From: an uncultured Bacteroidales bacterium
GTDB taxonomy: Bacteria > Bacteroidota > Bacteroidia > Bacteroidales > Bacteroidaceae
DNA length: 34,851 nucleotides
Direction: 5' to 3'
Assembly (NCBI GenBank): GCA_947303715.1
Contig: CAMYYY010000028.1
Span: 1-34,851, forward strand
Part shown: in pieces, positions 15,741 to 23,711 of the stretch
Layout: every line of letters starts with the position of its first letter
Numbering within the stretch: position 1 is the first letter of the stretch
Translations under genes and position numbers: made by a program
Notes under the pieces: generated by a model
What the model saw: the letters and a program-made list of their open reading frames with translations, nothing else
Told to the model about the DNA's origin: nothing
The model's database searches: none

Positions 15741-16925
15741 TTAGTATATAAATTCGCCGTATTCGGAACGGATGATCAGTTCGCGCGGCTTTTCGGACGT
15801 AGCGGGGAGCGCCTCCACGTGGCCGACGACCTGCGCGTCGATGTGGAACGTGCGGGCGATGTCGATGACCTGCTGGGCGTCGTCGGGCGAGAGGTAAATC
15901 TCCATACGATGGCCCATATTGAACACCTTGTACATCTCGGCCCAGTCCGTGCCGCTCTGTGCCTGGATGGTGTGGAAGAGCGGAGGGATGGGGAACATGT
16001 TGTCTTTGACGATACGTAGCCCGTCCACGAAATGGAGTATCTTGGTCTGGGCGCCGCCCGTGCAATGGATCATGCCGTGTACGCGGGGACGCATTTCGTC
16101 CAGCAGACGGCTGATGACGGGGGCGTAGGTGCGCGTGGGCGAGAGCACGAGCTGGCCGGCGTTGAGGGAGGTGCCCTTGACGGGGTCGGTCAGGCGCAGA
16201 CGGCCCGAATAGACCAGCTCGTGGGGGACGGCATGGTCGTAGCTCTCGGGGTACTTCTCGGCCAGGTATTTGGCGAAGACGTCGTGGCGGGCGCTGGTGA
16301 GCCCGTTGCTGCCCATGCCTCCGTTGTACTGGCGTTCGTAGGTAGCCTGTCCCGTGGAGGAGAGGCCGACGATGACGTCGCCTGCGGAGATGTGGGCGTT
16401 GTCGATGATGTCGCTCCGGCGCATGCGGCAGGTGACGGTACTATCGACGATGATGGTACGCACGAGGTCGCCCACGTCGGCCGTCTCGCCTCCTGTGCCA
16501 TAGACGCCCACGCCCATCGCGCGAAGCTCGGCCAGCAGCTCGTCCGTGCCGTTGATGATGGCGCTTATGACCTCGCCCGAGATGAGCATCTTGTTGCGTC
16601 CGATGGTGGACGAGACGAGGATGCCCGTCGTGGCGCCTACGCAAAGCAGGTCGTCGATGTTCATGATGAGGGCGTCCTGGGCGATACCCTTCCAGACGCT
16701 GAGGTCGCCCGTCTCCTTCCAGTAGAGGTAGGCGAGGGACGACTTGGTGCCCGCTCCGTCGGCGTGCATGATGTTGCAATAGTCTGGGTCGCCGCCCAAA
16801 AGGTCAGGGATAATCTTGCAGAAGGCTTTCGGATATAAGCCCTTGTCGATGTTCCTGATGGCGTTGTGGACGTCTTCCTTCGCGGCAGAAACGCCACGCA
16901 TCATGTAGCGCTGGTTGTCGTTCAT
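15741..16925 (-). CDS. purM: phosphoribosylformylglycinamidine cyclo-ligase (AIR synthetase)
   Basis: A 394-residue member of the PurM/AIR synthetase family, step 5 of purine synthesis. The ATP- and substrate-binding regions are seen in HADGAGTKSSLAY, DDLLCVGAT, GTGGETADVGDLV and GLSSTGQATYE, and the conserved GMIHCTGGAQTKI lies in the C-terminal domain. It is longer than the E. coli enzyme (about 345), as is usual for the Bacteroidota branch. purC lies about 2.5 kb upstream in the same strand block. Confidence 0.9.
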   Translation of the reverse strand: MNDNQRYMMRGVSAAKEDVHNAIRNIDKGLYPKAFCKIIPDLLGGDPDYCNIMHADGAGTKSSLAYLYWKETGDLSVWKGIAQDALIMNIDDLLCVGATTGILVSSTIGRNKMLISGEVISAIINGTDELLAELRAMGVGVYGTGGETADVGDLVRTIIVDSTVTCRMRRSDIIDNAHISAGDVIVGLSSTGQATYERQYNGGMGSNGLTSARHDVFAKYLAEKYPESYDHAVPHELVYSGRLRLTDPVKGTSLNAGQLVLSPTRTYAPVISRLLDEMRPRVHGMIHCTGGAQTKILHFVDGLRIVKDNMFPIPPLFHTIQAQSGTDWAEMYKVFNMGHRMEIYLSPDDAQQVIDIARTFHIDAQVVGHVEALPATSEKPRELIIRSEYGEFIY

Positions 16926-16971
16926 TGGGGGAATTTATTGTATTTATTAATTAGGCTTGGAATCAAATTCG

Positions 16972-17073
16972 CTATTTTTTTAACCACCATCTGATAAGAT
17001 AATAAATAAAAAGAGCGAAAATTACTAAAATAATAAGTAATTCAGGAAGACCAATAGTGCCTAAAAATAACAT
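16972..17073 (-). CDS. 33-residue putative membrane peptide
   Basis: A small open frame between lemA and purM, 19 bp after the lemA stop codon and 46 bp before purM. The translation starts MLFLGTIGLPELLII and ends IRWWLKK, giving one hydrophobic helix of about 20 residues followed by a positively charged tail (N-out, C-in expected). The GLPELLIILVI core resembles the N-terminal helix of TatA-like peptides, but no amphipathic domain follows. Base composition is AT-rich compared with both neighbours. I infer it is translated from its operon position, start codon and composition; no family was recognised with certainty. Confidence 0.6.
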   Translation of the reverse strand: MLFLGTIGLPELLIILVIFALFIYYLIRWWLKK

Positions 17074-17092
17074 AATTAATTAAGTAGTATAG

Positions 17093-17680
17093 TTAGAACT
17101 GTACCGTAGGAGCCTTATGCGAGCCTTCTTCAGCCTCGAAGTAGGGCTTCTTGTCGAAGCCGAACATGCCGGAGAGGAGGCTCTGGGGGAACTTGCGGAT
17201 GTAGGTGTTGAACTTCTTGGCGGCTTCGTTGAAGTTGTTGCGTGCCACGGCGATGCGGTTCTCCGTGCCTTCCAGCTGGGCCTGGAGCTCCAGGAAGTTC
17301 TGGTTGGCCTTCAGGTCGGGATAGGATTCGGCAACGGCTATGAGGCGTCCCAGCGCTCCGCCCACTTCGCTCTGGGCCTTCTGGAACTCCTGCAGTTGCT
17401 CGGGGGTCATGTTCTCGGCATCGATATTGATGGAGGTTGCCTTCGTGCGGGCGTTGACGACGGCCTGCAGGGTTTCGCTTTCGTGGGCGGCATAGCCCTT
17501 GACGGTATTGACGAGGTTAGGGATGAGGTCGGCACGACGCTGGTATTGGCTTTCGACGTTTGCCCAGGCGGTTGAGACGCCTTCTTCCTGGCTGACCATG
17601 TTGTTGTAGGCTTTCACGCCCCACAGGGCGAGGAGAGCAACGATGATGATAAGAATCAAAGCAGATTTACTCTTTTTCAT
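17093..17680 (-). CDS. lemA: LemA family protein
   Basis: A 195-residue protein with an N-terminal membrane segment (SALILIIIVALLALWGV) and the LemA helical-bundle signature YNNMVSQEEGVSTAWANVESQYQRRADLIPNLV followed by AVVNARTKATS and AESYPDLKANQNFLELQ. LemA proteins are widespread membrane-anchored proteins of unclear role. It lies 52 bp downstream of a TPM-domain gene, the usual LemA-TPM pairing. Confidence 0.95.
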   Translation of the reverse strand: MKKSKSALILIIIVALLALWGVKAYNNMVSQEEGVSTAWANVESQYQRRADLIPNLVNTVKGYAAHESETLQAVVNARTKATSINIDAENMTPEQLQEFQKAQSEVGGALGRLIAVAESYPDLKANQNFLELQAQLEGTENRIAVARNNFNEAAKKFNTYIRKFPQSLLSGMFGFDKKPYFEAEEGSHKAPTVQF

Positions 17681-17732
17681 AGGTTTTTTGTTGATTAGGA
17701 ATGTAAATAATGTTTATTGGGTGTGATTGATT

Positions 17733-18647
17733 TCAGAACTTGGTGTGAGCGCCACCTCCGCCGAAGTGTCCTCCGCCGTAGTGTCCACCTCCGAAGCCTC
17801 CTCCACCTCCGAAGCCTCCTCCGATGATGGTTCCGCCTCCGGGAGAACTGCTGCCGGACGAGTTGCCGAAGTCGGTATAGCGGTCCTTGATGACCTGATG
17901 GTTGCAGTTCTTGCAGGTATAAGTGTAGCGGACTTTCTTTCCGCGGACGGTCTTATAGAGCGTTTCGGTATGGGTGAGCTTCAGTTTGTACTTGCCGCAA
18001 TTGGGGCACTTCTTCGTAAGGCGGAAGGCCAAGTAGAACAGGGCCAAGGGGGCGCAGAAGATGAACAGGAGCAACAGGACGATGAGGCTGTTTTCCTTTC
18101 TCTCTTCGCGAGCGGCCAGTTCGGGGTCAAGCAGGTATTTGCCGAGCTCGCGCATGCCCTCCACCATACCCTCGTCCCAGTTGTCGTCGCGGAAGTAGGG
18201 CACCATATTGTTGACCTGGATTCGCTTGCTGAGGGCATCGGTAATGACGCCTTCCACGCCGTAGCCTGTGGAAAAGCTGATATCGCGCTCTGTGGTGCTG
18301 AGTACGACTACGATGCCGTTGTCCCTTCCTTCAACGCCTACGCCGACCGTCTCGCCCAGAAGGCGGGAGAACTCAAAGCAGTCGTCGGGGTCGATGCCGG
18401 AGAGTACTGCCACCAAGGCCTGTACGCCCGTGCTGTCCTCCACGGCGCGGAAGATGGCATCAATTTCGTCGCAAGCCGACTGCGAGAGGATGCCCTCGGG
18501 GTTGCAAACGTAGCGGGTGGAATCCTGTAAATGGATGATGGGCACCGTCTTCGGTGTCCAGACTGTCGCGCTCATGCTAAGCGTGACAAGGAACAGGGTG
18601 ATAAAAAGGGTAGTAATCCGTTTCACGTTCTTTATTCTGCAGTCCAA
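17733..18647 (-). CDS. TPM-domain membrane protein with zinc ribbon and Gly-rich tail
   Basis: A 304-residue protein with a signal peptide (TTLFITLFLVTLSMSA), a periplasmic TPM (YgcG-like) domain of about 40-190 (NPEGILSQSACDEIDAIF, RDNGIVVVLSTTERDISFSTGYGVEG), and one transmembrane helix (LIVLLLLFIFCAPLALFYLAF). A cytoplasmic zinc ribbon with CPNC and CKNC follows, then a very Gly-rich C-terminus. ATG 18647 overlaps the aroE 3' end by 16 bp; GTG 18626 would start directly at VKRITTLF and is an alternative. It pairs with lemA downstream. Function is unknown; relatives are linked to membrane protein quality or phosphatase activity. Confidence 0.88.
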   Translation of the reverse strand: MDCRIKNVKRITTLFITLFLVTLSMSATVWTPKTVPIIHLQDSTRYVCNPEGILSQSACDEIDAIFRAVEDSTGVQALVAVLSGIDPDDCFEFSRLLGETVGVGVEGRDNGIVVVLSTTERDISFSTGYGVEGVITDALSKRIQVNNMVPYFRDDNWDEGMVEGMRELGKYLLDPELAAREERKENSLIVLLLLFIFCAPLALFYLAFRLTKKCPNCGKYKLKLTHTETLYKTVRGKKVRYTYTCKNCNHQVIKDRYTDFGNSSGSSSPGGGTIIGGGFGGGGGFGGGHYGGGHFGGGGAHTKF

Positions 18648-19375
18648 ATCTTCCAGGCTTCGTCGGCCTGGATGTGTAACATTTCGAGTCCGTTCTTAAT
18701 GGTGGCTCCCTGCGCTTCTGCTTTCTGGAGGAAGAGCGACTTGTCGGGGTTATAGACAAGGTCGTAGCAGAGGTGGTTGTCGGTAAGGAGCGGGTAGGGG
18801 ATATCAGGGCAACGCTCCACGTCGGGGAAAGTGCCGAGGGGAGTGGCGTTGACGATGATGCTATAACGCTTCATGACTTTCGGCGTGAGGTCCTCGTAGC
18901 CTACGGCGCCCTCGCGTCGCGTTCGCGAGACGAATACCGTAGAGATGCCCAGTTGATGGAGGCCATTCTCGACGGCTTTCGATGCGCCGCCCGTGCCGAG
19001 GATGAGAGCGTGGGTATGGTGCGCCTTCAGTAAGGGACGGATGGAGCGGGTGAAGCCGATGACATCGGTATTGTAGCCCGTGAGGACGGTCTTGCTTCCG
19101 GAATGTCTTACCTTGATGACGTTAACGGCGCCGATAGCTACGGCTTCGGGGGCGATGTCGTCCAGATAGGGCTTGACGGCCTGTTTGTAGGGGATGGTGA
19201 CGTTCAGACCGACAAAGTCAGAATGAGCGGCAATCAGAGCAGGAAACTCCTCGATGCTATCGAGCACATAGGGCTCATAAACGGCATCGCGCCCCGTCCG
19301 CTGGAAAAACTCCGTGAAGTATTTCTGCGAGAAGGAGTGCCCGAGGGGCTTGCCTATGATGCCGTAGCGTTCCAT
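18632..19375 (-). CDS. aroE: shikimate dehydrogenase
   Basis: A 247-residue enzyme reducing 3-dehydroshikimate with NADPH in aromatic amino acid synthesis. It begins MERYGIIGKPLGHSFSQKYF, with the catalytic Lys in NVTIPYKQAVKPYL, GYNTDVIGF, the NADP motif LILGTGGASKAV, and NATPLGTFPD. Length is slightly short but typical for Bacteroidota AroE. It starts 11 bp after purC and overlaps the TPM gene at its 3' end. Confidence 0.96.
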   Translation of the reverse strand: MERYGIIGKPLGHSFSQKYFTEFFQRTGRDAVYEPYVLDSIEEFPALIAAHSDFVGLNVTIPYKQAVKPYLDDIAPEAVAIGAVNVIKVRHSGSKTVLTGYNTDVIGFTRSIRPLLKAHHTHALILGTGGASKAVENGLHQLGISTVFVSRTRREGAVGYEDLTPKVMKRYSIIVNATPLGTFPDVERCPDIPYPLLTDNHLCYDLVYNPDKSLFLQKAEAQGATIKNGLEMLHIQADEAWKIWTAE

Positions 19376-19386
19376 AGAGAGTTTTC

Positions 19387-20334
19387 TTAGGAAATCCTAT
19401 GATTTAGGTAATTCATGACGTTCTTTTCAATGCGGGCGGCGAGGTCGGGCGTCTCGTCCTTGACGAATGCTTCGCCCACGATGTGCTCGTAGAGCTCGAT
19501 GTAGCGGTCGGTAACACTTCCGACGAACTCGTCAGTCATCTCGGGCATCTGCTGTCCGGCCTGTCCCATGAAGCCGCGGTCAATGAGCCATTGGCGCACG
19601 AACTCCTTCGAAAGCTGGCGCTGGGGTTCGCCCTTGGCGAATTTCTCCTCGTAGCCTTCGGCATAGAAGTAGCGCGAGGAGTCGGGGGTATGGATTTCGT
19701 CAATCAGATAGACCTTGCCGTTGCGCTTGCCAAACTCGTATTTCGTGTCCACAAGGATAAGCCCGCGTTTGGCAGCAATCTCCGTACCGCGTTGGAAGAG
19801 GGCACGGGTGTATTGTTCCATCTGCTCGTAGTCGTCCTTGCTGACGATGCCCTGGGCGATGATTTCCTCGCGCGAGATGTTTTCGTCGTGTCCTGCCTCG
19901 GCCTTTGTCGTGGGGGTGATGATGGGTACGGGGAACTTCTGGTTCTCCTTCATGCCCTCGGGCAGAGGTACGCCGCAGAGCATGCGGGCTCCGTTCTTGT
20001 ATTCGCGCCAGGCGCTGCCCGTGAGGTAGCCGCGGATAATCATCTCCACGCGGAAGCCTTCGCACTTGAGGCCGACGGTAACCATCGGGTCGGGGGTGGC
20101 GAGTTTCCAGTTAGGGACGATGTCAGCCGTGTCGTCGAGGAACTTGGCAGCAATCTGGTTGAGCACCTGCCCTTTGAAGGGAATGCCTTTGGGGAGGATG
20201 ACGTCGAAGGCTGAGATACGGTCGGTAGCTACCATGACCATCAGGTCGTCGTTGATGTCATAGACGTCGCGGACTTTGCCGTGATAAACGCTTCGTTGTT
20301 CAGGAAAGTGGAAATCGGTTGTGGTTAGTGCCAT
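19387..20334 (-). CDS. purC: SAICAR synthase
   Basis: A 315-residue phosphoribosylaminoimidazole-succinocarboxamide synthase, ligating aspartate to CAIR in purine synthesis. Family motifs: [65 protein letters not shown]. The length corresponds to the long form seen in Bacteroidota. It follows phoH by 27 bp; that gap has weak 7-bp periodicity. purM is further along the same strand. Confidence 0.96.
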   Translation of the reverse strand: MALTTTDFHFPEQRSVYHGKVRDVYDINDDLMVMVATDRISAFDVILPKGIPFKGQVLNQIAAKFLDDTADIVPNWKLATPDPMVTVGLKCEGFRVEMIIRGYLTGSAWREYKNGARMLCGVPLPEGMKENQKFPVPIITPTTKAEAGHDENISREEIIAQGIVSKDDYEQMEQYTRALFQRGTEIAAKRGLILVDTKYEFGKRNGKVYLIDEIHTPDSSRYFYAEGYEEKFAKGEPQRQLSKEFVRQWLIDRGFMGQAGQQMPEMTDEFVGSVTDRYIELYEHIVGEAFVKDETPDLAARIEKNVMNYLNHRIS

Positions 20335-20361
20335 TGTTGGGTTATGGGTTTATAGGTTTGT

Positions 20362-21309
20362 TTAGTCTGAAGTCTCTCTATTCTGTTGTTCGTAAGCCTC
20401 GACGATGCGGGTAACAAGTTTGTGGCGGATGATGTCCTTCTTGGTCATCTCCACGATGCCGATGCCCTCGATGCCGCGCAGCAGACCAAGTGCGTGAGAA
20501 AGGCCTGAGCGTTGCGAAGCTGGGAGGTCGATCTGCGTGAGGTCGCCCGTGATGAGCATCTTGGTGTTCCAGCCCATGCGGGTGAGGAACATCTTGATTT
20601 GGGGGACAGTCGTGTTCTGCGCCTCGTCGAGGATGACGATGGCGTCGTTGAGCGTACGTCCGCGCATGAAGGCAAGAGGGGCAATCTGGATGATGCCCAG
20701 CTCCATGTATTCCTTCAGCTTGACGGCAGGAATCATGTCCTCGAGGGCGTCGTAGAGCGGCTGCAGATAGGGGTCTATCTTCTCGCGCATGTCGCCTGGG
20801 AGGAAGCCGAGCTTCTCGCCTGCCTCGACAGCCGGGCGGCAGAGGATGATTTTCTTCACCTCTTTGTTTTTCAGCGCGCGCACGGCAAGGGCGATTGCTG
20901 TATAGGTCTTGCCGGAGCCTGCAGGACCGATGGTGAAGACCATGTCGTTTCGCTCGTACTCCTTTACCAGCCGCAGTTGGTTCTCCGTGCGGGGGGAGAT
21001 GGGTCGCCCGCTGATGCTGAAGACAATGACGTCGTTCTCCTTCTCCACGATGGGGCGGTTGCCGTTGAAGATGTCGAGAATAGCCTCGTCCGTCAGGCGG
21101 TTGTACTTGCTGCAGTAGGCCTGGACGGTACCGATGAAGCGTTCGAAGCCCTCCAGTTCCTCCTCCTCGCCCATGACCTTGATGACGTTGTCGCGGGCGA
21201 TGATGCGGAGTTTCGGGTAGAGCGCCTTGATCATCTGCATGTGGGCGTTGCCCGTCCCGTAGAACACTACAGGGTCGATATCTTCGAGGACGATGTGTTT
21301 TTCTATCAT
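20362..21309 (-). CDS. PhoH-like ATPase
   Basis: A 315-residue PhoH-family P-loop ATPase. Walker A is GPAGSGKTYTA and Walker B is VILDEAQN, followed by the conserved GDLTQIDLP motif; the N-terminal region resembles the KH-like part of PhoH/YbeZ. The YbeZ branch is linked to RNA metabolism and ribosome maturation. Its start overlaps the stop of the upstream carboxyltransferase gene by 4 bp. The end of the coding region (GACTTCAGACT at the stop) resembles a repeat near the end of the first dNK gene. Confidence 0.93.
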   Translation of the reverse strand: MIEKHIVLEDIDPVVFYGTGNAHMQMIKALYPKLRIIARDNVIKVMGEEEELEGFERFIGTVQAYCSKYNRLTDEAILDIFNGNRPIVEKENDVIVFSISGRPISPRTENQLRLVKEYERNDMVFTIGPAGSGKTYTAIALAVRALKNKEVKKIILCRPAVEAGEKLGFLPGDMREKIDPYLQPLYDALEDMIPAVKLKEYMELGIIQIAPLAFMRGRTLNDAIVILDEAQNTTVPQIKMFLTRMGWNTKMLITGDLTQIDLPASQRSGLSHALGLLRGIEGIGIVEMTKKDIIRHKLVTRIVEAYEQQNRETSD

Positions 21310-23075
21310 TCAGCCTCGCGTTCGATATAGACAATGGGGTCGCCCTTGCGGAGCGTGGTGCCCTGCTTGGCGCAGATTTCGACGACCTTGCCGCTGATGG
21401 TGGCATGGACGGGAGCAATCTCGCCCCACGGCGTGGTGATGTGGCAGACGAGGTCGCCCTCCTTGTAGCGCTTGCCGACGGCGGGCTCGGTGGAGGGACC
21501 TGCGACGGAGACCTCCCAGATGACCTGTCCGTTCTCGGGAGCGGGCATCGGGTCGGCCTTGGCGTGCTTGATGGCCAGGACGTCTTCGACGCTCATGCCC
21601 TTGCCGGCAAGAGCCTCGTCCTTGGCTTTCTGCAGGTCGGCCTCGAAGCGCTCCTTAGCGATGCCGCTACGGTAGTCGCGGTACTGGCGCTCGTGCATGG
21701 CCAGTTCGAAGAGCTCCTCCTGATCCTCGCCTTCGTCCCAGCCCTCGTCCTTCATAATCTGGCGGAATTTGGGCAGTTCGTCGGGATAGTAGCTCTGCGG
21801 GTCGGCGGTGGTGAATTCGCGTCCCTGCTCCTTGGCGAGGGCGACGATTTCGGGAGCTACCGTGCCGGGCAGCTTGCCGCTCTTGCCCAGGATCATACCC
21901 CAGATGGCGTCGTCCATCATCGAGTAGCGCGGCTTGCCCATCGACTCGGCCAGCAGGTTCATCAGGGCGATGTTCTTCGTATACTGGCTGAAGGGGGTGA
22001 CGAGTGGGGGATAGCCCACCTTGGGCCACACGTAGGCCACCTCGTCGAAGAGCTTCACGAGGAGCTGGTCCTCGCTATAGGGCTCGAGCCCCTTGTTCTT
22101 GCGGTTCATGTTGATGGCTTGCATGACGCCCGTGAGGTCGGCCATCATCGAGCCCATCATGCCGCCCGGCAGGCCGCAGCCCAGCAGCAGCGAACTCATC
22201 AGCTTGTTGCCGGAATTCATGAAGTAGCCCAGGAAGTCGTCGATGAACTCCTGTGTCAGCTTGCGAGCCTGCATGTAGGCATCCATGTTGATGTCTGCCA
22301 CCTGGAAGCCGGCGTCGCGGAGCATGGCCTGTACGGAGATGACGTCAGGATGCACCTTGCCCCACGAGAGGGGCTCGATGGCGGTATCGATGATGTCGGC
22401 ACCCGCCTTGCAGACCTCCAGGATGCTGGCCATCGAGAGGCCCGGGCCGCTATGGCCGTGGTACTGGATGATGATGTCGGGGTGCTTGGCCTTGATGTTC
22501 TTCACCAGCAGACCCAGGAAGTGGGGACGTCCGATGCCTGCCATATCCTTGAGGCAGATTTCGGGTGCGCCGGCTTCGATGAGCTGGTCGGCGATGGCGG
22601 AGTAGTATTCAACCGTGTGGACGGGCGAATAGGTGATGCAGAGCGTAGCCTGCGGAATCATGCCCGCCTCCTTGGCGTAGTGGATGCTGGGGATGATGTT
22701 GCGCACGTCGTTCAGGCCGCAGAAGATGCGGGTGATGTCGGTGCCCTGCGCCTTCTTCACCTTGTACATCAGGCGGCGTACGTCAGCAGGAACGGGGTTC
22801 ATGCGGAGGGCGTTGAGGCCGCGGTCCAGCATGTGGGTCTGAATGCCCGCTTCATGCAGCGGAGCAGTAAAGGTGCGGACGGCCTTGTTCGGGTTCTCGC
22901 CATACAGCAGGTTTACCTGCTCGAAGGCGCCGCCGTTGGTCTCCACGCGGGCAAAGCAGCCCATATCGACGATGACTGGCGCAATACGTGCCAGCTGATC
23001 GGCACGAGGCTGGTATTTTCCTGACGACTGGAACATGTCGCGGTACACCAGACTGAACTTAATTTCCTTTTTCAT
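21306..23075 (-). CDS. pyruvate/oxaloacetate carboxyltransferase-like protein with degenerate biotinyl domain
   Basis: A 589-residue protein related to the carboxyltransferase subunit of pyruvate carboxylase and oxaloacetate decarboxylase alpha. The TIM-barrel domain has YRDMFQS (D13), the lysine that is carbamylated in relatives (K176 in CLKDMAG), and metal ligands H206 and H208 in YHGHSGPG. The PYC-OADA conserved domain follows. The C-terminal about 70 residues look like a biotinyl/lipoyl domain (EGDLVCHI ... ISGKVVEICAKQGTTLRKGDPIVYIE), but the AMKM biotinylation motif is absent (TTPWGEIAP instead). Catalysis presumably needs a biotin carrier from another locus. It overlaps phoH by 4 bp. 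Confidence 0.88.
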   Translation of the reverse strand: MKKEIKFSLVYRDMFQSSGKYQPRADQLARIAPVIVDMGCFARVETNGGAFEQVNLLYGENPNKAVRTFTAPLHEAGIQTHMLDRGLNALRMNPVPADVRRLMYKVKKAQGTDITRIFCGLNDVRNIIPSIHYAKEAGMIPQATLCITYSPVHTVEYYSAIADQLIEAGAPEICLKDMAGIGRPHFLGLLVKNIKAKHPDIIIQYHGHSGPGLSMASILEVCKAGADIIDTAIEPLSWGKVHPDVISVQAMLRDAGFQVADINMDAYMQARKLTQEFIDDFLGYFMNSGNKLMSSLLLGCGLPGGMMGSMMADLTGVMQAINMNRKNKGLEPYSEDQLLVKLFDEVAYVWPKVGYPPLVTPFSQYTKNIALMNLLAESMGKPRYSMMDDAIWGMILGKSGKLPGTVAPEIVALAKEQGREFTTADPQSYYPDELPKFRQIMKDEGWDEGEDQEELFELAMHERQYRDYRSGIAKERFEADLQKAKDEALAGKGMSVEDVLAIKHAKADPMPAPENGQVIWEVSVAGPSTEPAVGKRYKEGDLVCHITTPWGEIAPVHATISGKVVEICAKQGTTLRKGDPIVYIEREAE

Positions 23076-23120
23076 TGGGTTTTGATATGATGTGATTACC
23101 TTATTATATATTTAGCGCTG

Positions 23121-23128
23121 CAAAAGTA
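23121..23128 (-). promoter_or_regulatory. possible -7 box for the carboxyltransferase operon
   Basis: The minus strand reads TACTTTTG, a TAnnTTTG match 46 bp upstream of the start codon. The -33 position has CTCG, a poor match, so the call is tentative. Confidence 0.5.
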
Positions 23129-23281
23129 ATGATAAAAATGCGAATAAGCGAGAGAAAAGGGAAAAATATTTTTTGCCGTAATGATGCTATTCGAAGAATG
23201 CTCGGAAAGAGGAGATGATTCGTTGATGAACGGAACGTTATTTTGTTTGCAATTGTTGTTCGGAAGTTTGACAATATTTTT

Positions 23282-23413
23282 TTTTCATCGCAATGGTTTG
23301 AAGTTTTCATTGCAATGATTAAATCTTTTCACTGCGATGATTAAAACTTTTCACTGCAATGGTTAATCATTTTCATTGCGATGAAAAAATGTTTTCATTG
23401 CAGTGAAAAAACG
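23282..23413. repeat. six tandem 22-bp units with palindromic core
   Basis: Units start at 23282, 23304, 23326, 23348, 23370 and 23392, each beginning TTTTCA and containing a CAYTGCRATG-like core; the array is exactly 132 bp. The core CATTGCAATG in unit 2 is a perfect palindrome, and the others have one or two changes. It lies in the 636-bp divergent gap between the carboxyltransferase gene and the dNK gene. There are no spacers, so it is not CRISPR. The remaining sequence from 23129 to 23281 shows no gene I can support. Confidence 0.95.
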
Positions 23414-23602
23414 GTAAAGAGAAGAAACTGCAAAATAAGAGCAAGTTACATGACTGTTTTCCTCGTTGTTTTTTTATAGAAATTCCTAAAAAACTCAAGT
23501 AAAAAGCTTTTCGCGCGCTTTGCCCTAATCCCCCCTTGGGGAATGTATGATTGGGTGTGGATTTGAAAAGATAAAAGCAATTTGGTGTTTCGCTCGCCAT
23601 AA

Positions 23603-23638
23603 CCTATCTTTAATCCCCTTTGGGGACTTTAAGATAGG
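23603..23638. other. nested inverted repeat in the dNK upstream region
   Basis: CCTATCTT (23603-23610) pairs with AAGATAGG (23631-23638), enclosing an inner TCCCC/GGGGA stem (23614-23618 with 23622-23626). The left arm contains the upstream -7-like box. If transcribed it would form a stable hairpin without a T-tract. Confidence 0.7.
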
Positions 23639-23664
23639 CTGCGGCTCGGAAAAATCAAAAATAT

Positions 23665-23696
23665 TTTGCTATTTCGCTCGCCTTGCACTATCTTTG
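23665..23696 (+). promoter_or_regulatory. promoter of the dNK operon
   Basis: -33 TTTG (23665-23668), a 20-bp spacer, and -7 TATCTTTG (23689-23696), 15 bp before the start codon. It shares CTCGCCTTGCACTA with the tsaD promoter. Confidence 0.85.
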
Positions 23697-23711
23697 CGGA
23701 AAATTACGAGA

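Larger units (their letters stand above)
23497..23700 (+). repeat. duplicated promoter-like segment upstream of the dNK genes
   Basis: Two copies of a promoter-like unit lie exactly 84 bp apart: TTTCGCTCGCC at 23588 and 23672, TTTG at 23581 and 23665, and the -7 position at 23605 (TATCTTTA) and 23689 (TATCTTTG). A weaker third copy (TTTCGCGCGCT at 23509, followed by TTGCCCTA) precedes them. Copies 1 and 2 also contain CCCC...GGGG hairpins. Confidence 0.75.

Noticed and set aside
16972..17073. Calling the small membrane peptide a TatA protein
   Set aside because: Only the first helix is similar; the amphipathic helix and the FG hinge of TatA are absent.
21405..23024. 539-codon open frame opposite the carboxyltransferase gene
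   Set aside because: Antisense shadow with a His/Val/Asp/Leu-rich translation; the minus-strand product has full catalytic motifs.
23282..23413. CRISPR array
   Set aside because: Units are contiguous with no unique spacers of 25-40 bp and there are no cas genes.
23547..23711. N-terminal extension of the first dNK
   Set aside because: It covers the promoter and the duplicated upstream units; the conserved kinase N-terminus starts at 23712.
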